The notes under the pieces are model-generated. The model did no database searches, was not told where the DNA came from, and saw only the letters and a list, made by a program, of their open reading frames with translations. The translations under genes were made by a program, and so were the position numbers. From Comamonadaceae bacterium (GTDB lineage: Bacteria; Pseudomonadota; Gammaproteobacteria; Burkholderiales; Burkholderiaceae_C), in assembly GCA_027485235.1 (NCBI GenBank), contig JAIXRJ010000036.1, positions 62,001-126,000 of the forward strand: a DNA stretch of 64,000 nucleotides, given 5' to 3'. Below, piece after piece: positions 61,904 through 64,000 of this stretch (positions within the stretch are counted from its first letter, which is position 1; every line of letters begins with the position of its first letter).

Positions 61904-63298
61904 TCAATAAAACTGCTTGGGCAACCACAACACCAGGCTGGGCATGTAAGTGATGACCGCCAGGCTGCCCAGCAAGGGGAACAGCCAAGGCAAGATGGCC
62001 ATGGTGGTGCGCTCCACACTGAGCTTGGCCACCCTCGCCAGCACGAACAACACCATGCCCATGGGCGGGTGCAGCAGGCCGATCATCAGGTTGAGCACCA
62101 TGATCAGACCGAAGTGCACCAGGTCGATGCCCAGCTGCTGGCAAATCGGCACCAGGATCGGCACGAGGATGGTGATGGCGGCCGTGGGTTCGAGGAAGCA
62201 GCCCACAAACAGCATGAGCGCATTGGCCAGCAGCAAAAACACCCAGGGTTCTTGGGTAAAACCCAGCACCCATTCACTGATGGCGCTGGTCACGCCTGTG
62301 GCGGTGAGCATCCAGCCAAAAATGCTGGCGGCGGCCACAATGAACAACACCGTGGCCGTGGTTTCCACGGTGTCCAGGCTGATCTTGACGAACATCTTGA
62401 AGTTCAGTGTCCGGTACCAAAAGAAGCCCAGGACGATGGCCCAAACGCAAGCCGCGATCGCGCCTTCGGTGGGGGTGAAGACGCCGGTGGTCATGCCGCC
62501 GATCAAGATGACCGGGGTCATGATGGGCAAGACGGCCTGGAAGTTGAAGAACTTGTCGGCGGCGAACAAGACAATCAGGGCCACCAACACGGTGAGTTGA
62601 GGCGGTGTGCCCATGGCCGTGACCAGCCACCAAACCGCCACGGGCCAGCCCACCACCACAGCGGTTTCGGCCAGGGCCTTGATGACTTTGGGCCACTCGA
62701 ATTTCACATCGGCGCCCCAGCCGTTTTTGTGCGCGAAGTACGCCACCGTCAGCATCATCAGCAGGGCCATCAAGATGCCGGGCAAGATGCCCGCCAAGAA
62801 CAGCGCCCCCACCGAGACGTTGGCCATCATGCCGTAGATCACAAAGGGCAAGCTCGGCGGAATGATGGGCCCCAGCGTGGCCGAAGCGGCCGTGACGCCC
62901 ACGGCAAATTCGGTGCTGTAGCCATGGTCTTTCATGGCCTTGATCTCGATGGTGCCCAGGCCTGCCGCGTCGGCAATCGCCGTGCCGCTCATGCCCGCAA
63001 ACACGACCGAGCCCACCACGTTGACGTGACCCAAGCCGCCCTTGAGCCAGCCCACCAAGGCCAGCGCGTAGTTGTAGATGCGGTTGGTGATGCCGGCGTT
63101 GTTCATCAGGTTGCCGGCCAAAATGAAGAAAGGCACGGCCAAGAGCGGAAAGCTGTCGATGCCCGACACCATGCGGTGGATCACCACAAAGGGCGGCGAG
63201 CTTTGGACAAACAAGAGGTAAATCAGTGACGCGCCCGCCATGGCAATGGCCACCGGGATACCGCCACTCATGAGAAAGAGAAAAATGATTTTCAGCAT
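61904..63298 (-). CDS. dctM: TRAP transporter large permease (DctM-like)
   Basis: A 464-residue multi-span membrane protein. It starts IIFLFLMSGGIPVAIAMAGA, typical of DctM. Later segments are PLLAVPFFILAGNLMNNAGI, VVGSVVFAGMSGTAIADAAG, SATLGPIIPPSLPFVIYGMM and MGMVLFVLARVAKLSVERTT. It couples sodium-driven uptake of an organic acid delivered by DctP. It is about 30 residues longer than common DctM proteins. It follows dctQ by 25 bases; a hexuronate is the likely substrate from the operon. Confidence 0.95.
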   Translation of the reverse strand: MLKIIFLFLMSGGIPVAIAMAGASLIYLLFVQSSPPFVVIHRMVSGIDSFPLLAVPFFILAGNLMNNAGITNRIYNYALALVGWLKGGLGHVNVVGSVVFAGMSGTAIADAAGLGTIEIKAMKDHGYSTEFAVGVTAASATLGPIIPPSLPFVIYGMMANVSVGALFLAGILPGILMALLMMLTVAYFAHKNGWGADVKFEWPKVIKALAETAVVVGWPVAVWWLVTAMGTPPQLTVLVALIVLFAADKFFNFQAVLPIMTPVILIGGMTTGVFTPTEGAIAACVWAIVLGFFWYRTLNFKMFVKISLDTVETTATVLFIVAAASIFGWMLTATGVTSAISEWVLGFTQEPWVFLLLANALMLFVGCFLEPTAAITILVPILVPICQQLGIDLVHFGLIMVLNLMIGLLHPPMGMVLFVLARVAKLSVERTTMAILPWLFPLLGSLAVITYMPSLVLWLPKQFY

Positions 63299-63323
63299 GG
63301 GAAAACTTTCAGGAGGGGCGATT

Positions 63324-63899
63324 TCAGCGGTCGGTCATTTCGGATTCGGGGCGTTGCAGCACGCTGTAGCCGCGTTGCCAATGCACCTTGGCCACCCAAA
63401 TGGCGCGCAAGCACATGGCGGCAAAACCGGCCATCACCACGCCATACACCAGGTTCATCGGCAAATCGATGATGGTCATCTTGTAGCTCCCCAGCTTTTG
63501 CATCATCTGGCCGGTGAGGACCGTGGCGGCCCCAAAGAAGGCGATGCGCACCACATCGACCACCGTGCCCATGGCGCGGCCCATCCAGTCGGGCATGAAG
63601 CGGTAAAAGAAATCCACCTGGATGTGGTTGTTTTTGGCCACGCCGATGGTGGCGCCGGTGAACACCGCGGCGATCAGCAAATAGCGGGCGATTTCTTCGG
63701 TCCAGGAGGCCGAGTTGTTCAACACGTAGCGCGTGAAAAATTGGTAGAAAACCGTGAGCCCCAAGGCCCAGAAAAAGGCCAGGGCGACCCAGGCTTCGAT
63801 GGGCGTCCCCGACAAATCGACTTCGTCATCGGTGGCGTGAAACTGGCCATCGTCGCCCATGACTTTGGGCATGGTGTCGAGGTCGGGGAGGTTGCTCAT
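63324..63899 (-). CDS. dctQ: TRAP transporter small permease (DctQ-like)
   Basis: A 191-residue protein with about four transmembrane helices (e.g. AWVALAFFWALGLTVFYQFF and YLLIAAVFTGATIGVAKNNH). The segment ASWTEEIARYLLI is the DctQ signature. A ~45-residue acidic cytoplasmic N-terminus is longer than usual. It forms the membrane complex with DctM, whose gene follows closely. Confidence 0.92.
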   Translation of the reverse strand: MSNLPDLDTMPKVMGDDGQFHATDDEVDLSGTPIEAWVALAFFWALGLTVFYQFFTRYVLNNSASWTEEIARYLLIAAVFTGATIGVAKNNHIQVDFFYRFMPDWMGRAMGTVVDVVRIAFFGAATVLTGQMMQKLGSYKMTIIDLPMNLVYGVVMAGFAAMCLRAIWVAKVHWQRGYSVLQRPESEMTDR

Positions 63900-63926
63900 G
63901 GGGAATCCTTGAATTCGGGAAATACC

Positions 63927-63955
63927 GCAGGTCGGGCGGTGTAGGCCCGACCTGC
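63927..63955 (-). other. intercistronic hairpin between dctP and dctQ
   Basis: A perfect 11-base-pair stem, GCAGGTCGGGC (63927-63937) with GCCCGACCTGC (63945-63955), closes a seven-base loop. No T-run follows on the minus strand. In TRAP and ABC operons such hairpins often stabilise the upstream binding-protein mRNA or reduce read-through. That role is inferred. Confidence 0.75.
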
Positions 63956-63968
63956 GAAGCCGGGTGGC

Positions 63969-64000
63969 TTATTTGGCAGCCTGGATCTTGTCGAAGTCAG
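63969..64000 (-). CDS. TRAP transporter substrate-binding protein (DctP-like), C-terminal end only
   Basis: Only the last ten residues (...DFDKIQAAK) and the TAA stop (63971-63969) are in the window. The gene continues beyond the right edge. Assignment rests on its position directly upstream of dctQ and dctM and on the usual dctP-dctQ-dctM order. Confidence 0.65.
   Translation of the reverse strand, partial: DFDKIQAAK

Overview
The window looks like a chromosomal piece of a betaproteobacterium of the order Burkholderiales, probably Comamonadaceae (Limnohabitans or Rhodoferax-like). This rests on the protein style, the mostly GC-rich coding sequence, the argS / SPOR / dsbA / lptA-lptB-rpoN order, and a TRAP-linked hexuronate operon. 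It is an inference without any database search.

Region 1 (1-10 kb) is the edge of a surface-polysaccharide locus. An AT-richer operon (1-3918, +) encodes two ketoacyl-ACP-synthase-III-like enzymes, an acyl carrier protein, an SDR reductase, a NeuD/PglD-type acetyltransferase and a Rieske oxygenase. Base composition then jumps at a DegT-family sugar aminotransferase (3942-5204). That gene carries an in-frame insertion of a small palindromic repeat, and its 3' end is duplicated about 1.5 kb downstream. Between the two copies and just after lie toxin-antitoxin genes and remnants (HigB/HigA-like, a frameshifted DUF2442 gene, ParD/ParE-like, an orphan BrnA-like gene). A CapD/WbpM-type membrane sugar dehydratase and a Wzi-like outer-membrane protein follow.

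Region 2 (11.5-27.6 kb) is mostly housekeeping. On the minus strand are argS, a SPOR protein, dsbA, lptA, lptB, rpoN, a THUMP RNA methyltransferase and a PIN-domain protein. Then come psiF-like, a LysR regulator, malate synthase G, a small CWC protein with an MFS exporter and a class II glutamine amidotransferase, a putative outer-membrane protein, and gshB.

Region 3 (27.6-40.8 kb) is a type I secretion locus. A minus-strand operon (TolC-like, ABC permease/ATPase, HlyD-like, glycosyltransferase) is divergent from a 7.2-kb gene for a 2407-residue secreted protein with 183-bp and 231-bp internal repeats, about eight related beta-rich modules and a short RTX stretch. It ends in a strong terminator.

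Region 4 (40.8-54.5 kb) is the most unusual part. A plus-strand operon encodes a fatty acyl-AMP ligase, a cytochrome P450, an acyl carrier protein and two alpha/beta hydrolases, followed closely by a SPINDLY-type (GT41) glycosyltransferase. Beside it are three paralogous cyanophycin-synthetase-like ATP-grasp proteins. The middle one keeps an intact Mur-ligase half; the two others keep only a remnant without the P-loop. This is a good candidate for an undescribed pathway joining an oxidised fatty acyl group to amino acids or a peptide.

Region 5 (54.5-64 kb) holds AMP nucleosidase, a cluster of seven REP-like sequences, and a minus-strand hexuronate operon: TRAP transporter (dctP partial, dctQ, dctM), UxaA-family dehydratase, Ldh-family oxidoreductase, UxuB-like oxidoreductase and ManD-like dehydratase. 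Hairpin repeats lie between several of its genes. I saw no tRNA, rRNA, CRISPR array or complete insertion sequence.
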